From positions 13,800,239-13,864,238 of the forward strand of contig NC_136020.1 of the NCBI RefSeq assembly GCF_048128805.1: a stretch of 64,000 nt of DNA, read 5' to 3'. How positions within the stretch are numbered: position 1 is the stretch's first letter; every line of letters starts with the position of its first letter. The notes beneath the pieces are model-generated. The model saw nothing but the letters and a program-made list of their open reading frames with translations. It ran no database searches and had not been told where the DNA came from. Positions 62,399 to 64,000 of the stretch are shown piece after piece. Source of the DNA: Centroberyx gerrardi (taxonomy: Eukaryota > Chordata > Actinopteri > Beryciformes > Berycidae). The position numbers were made by a program, and so were the translations under genes.

Positions 62399-63618
62399 TC
62401 AACCAATCGAGTACATTTTTGTATTTGATTCATTTAGAGTGCAGTGCAGCTGCTTGTCAATGTAGTTTTCAAACAATCTAGATTTACTAATGCTGCCAAG
62501 CCCTGAAAGCATCAGTGGACTACAATGACCAGAATTCATTGTGCCTATGATGCAGTGCATCTGTGCTGCTTCTAGTCATGGTGTGTCTGTGCTGACACAG
62601 AGAAAGTGTGGAACGTAGCCTTGATAATCAGATGAAAGAATAATAGTTAGCTAATGATGCAATGCCATTAGCTTATACTCAGAGACTTTAGTGTCTGAAA
62701 AAATATGAGTTACTGGGCTCAATAATGAAACTTTTATAATAAACTGTAATACCGTACAATACCATTTGTTGTCCTGAAGGAAATTCAGTTTGCAAAGCCA
62801 TCACAGAAAATATGAAGTGAACATCATTCACAATAGTTGGCAGCATATCAAACAACTTTCACAATCACATTCATGGTGGGACAGGGTTAAGAAGGAGAGA
62901 CGGAGAGAGTGATGACAGGCGAAAGAAAGAGGAGAGATGGATGAGAGAACTAGCCTGAGAGAAAACAGAGACCTTACAGTGGTTCAGATAAAGAATCAAT
63001 TGAAAAGCCTTACTGTAGAAAAAAAAAATAATTAGGAAAATATGCAAAAAGCTTCCTTGAGCAACTATAAAACACAGACACAGCATTGTGTGGTTTTGGC
63101 TTGTCGGTGCTCTCTGAAAGATGGCTTTCTCTTGAGGGCATAAGCTCTCCATTTATAAATGCTTTCAATCACACATTTAAATCTTGGAGCTTACTTGGTC
63201 CGTGCCGTGAACAGAGACAATCATTCAGCACGGGGAATTGTCAGCTGATGCTATTTGGGTGTCAAAGGAGGCATGTTTTAGCACTGCAGGAAAGAAAGAG
63301 GTAAAAGATACAGAGAGAAGAGGGGATGAGAGGGAGAAGATGAGAGAGGAAAGCAGAATAAAGAACCCACATGAAAGTAAACCCCCAGCCCAGTGCGATC
63401 TGCGTGCAGAAATTTGTCGTCTCTGCCTCCAGTGTGTCTTTGAAAAGCAATTTTGAAACAGAATCTTTATGGAGCGCCGGAGAGGTTACAGCCAGTCTGA
63501 TAGCAGCCTCATAGTAGCACTTTTACAGAGAGAGAGAGAGAGAGAACCAGATGTGAAAACTGGAACTGGAGTAGCAAGCAAAAATAAATTGGAAAAGCAC
63601 TCTCTCTCCCTTACCCCC

Positions 63619-63619
63619 T

Positions 63620-63670
<51 letters not shown>
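63619..63670. repeat. (CT)n microsatellite
   Basis: Long CT run broken once by TTT; adjacent open frames are artefacts. Confidence 0.95.
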
Positions 63671-63671
<1 letters not shown>

Positions 63672-64000
63672 CCATTATCTCTCTTCCCCTCAGACTGATG
63701 CCTGCCTCTTTCCTGTCTTTATTGCTGCCTTCTACCACAGGCTGACTCAGCATTAAAACCGAAAACACAAACAGATTGAGAAGCTGGTTACAGCCGACCC
63801 AGCTCAGAACACAACTCTGCAGAGTCAATGAAGGCATACTTCAAATTAGATCAGAGTACAATAGAATAGAAGAGACAGTATCTTATATACAACAGAGCAG
63901 AGAAGCGCTGAATACCAAACCACACAACACACCACAACACAATACACACCACAATGTAACCCATCAAAACACAACAGCACACAACACGTGACACGATAAA

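Larger units (their letters stand above)
55064..64000. other. Gene-free stretch, probably lrrc17 intron
   Basis: About 8.9 kb without a supported exon on either strand. Contents: (AC)n 55735-55757, (GT)n 56598-56645, (GA)n 57843-57900, poly-C 58086-58105, (GT)n 61003-61041, a degenerate CATAC/CATAG-rich run 62105-62210, a LINE-like tail 62250-62398, (GA)n 63523-63544 and (CT)n 63619-63670. tRNA-like SINE heads may lie at about 57180-57300 (minus) and 57375-57470 (plus). Assignment to the lrrc17 intron is inferred from the missing 5' half of that gene. Confidence 0.55.

Overview
The window looks like nuclear DNA of a ray-finned (teleost) fish. It has multi-exon vertebrate genes with GT-AG introns, very dense dinucleotide microsatellites, V-SINE-like and other tRNA-derived SINEs, Tc1/mariner and hAT-type MITEs, and LINE 3' tails typical of fish. 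I rebuilt the genes exon by exon by joining open frames at GT/AG sites with matching phase. The species cannot be named from this. Layout, left to right: (1) pus7l, a TruD-family pseudouridine synthase, minus strand, 761-6415, with its last coding exon(s) beyond the left edge. (2) A microsatellite-rich spacer, 6.8-10.9 kb. (3) A 9-exon tetraspanin on the plus strand, 11038-19610. (4) A second 9-exon tetraspanin on the minus strand, 22562-28167, tail to tail with the first and with nearly the same exon plan, so the two look like an inverted duplicate pair. (5) A 12-coding-exon gene on the plus strand, 30031-34483, whose first half is a complete GIN/gypsy-type integrase (H2C2 zinc-binding region and D,D35E core) and whose last ~150 residues resemble the C-terminal region of PWWP3/MUM1 proteins; a decayed Tc1-like element sits in one intron. 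(6) rab19, plus strand, 38027-46074, with a Tc1-type MITE and a tRNA-Ser-like gene in its second intron. (7) lrrc17, minus strand, where only the last two coding exons (50136-55063) are seen. (8) A gene-free 9-kb stretch to the right edge, most likely lrrc17 intron. 
The genes do not form one pathway: they cover RNA modification, membrane organisation, vesicle traffic and a secreted or surface leucine-rich-repeat protein. The most unusual item is the integrase-derived gene. It has an open frame of 563 codons across 12 coding exons with every splice phase compatible and all catalytic residues kept, so it looks like a host gene rather than a dead transposon. The apparent fusion with a PWWP3-like C-terminus is the point most worth checking. 
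All gene names rest on recognising protein families by eye; no search was run.
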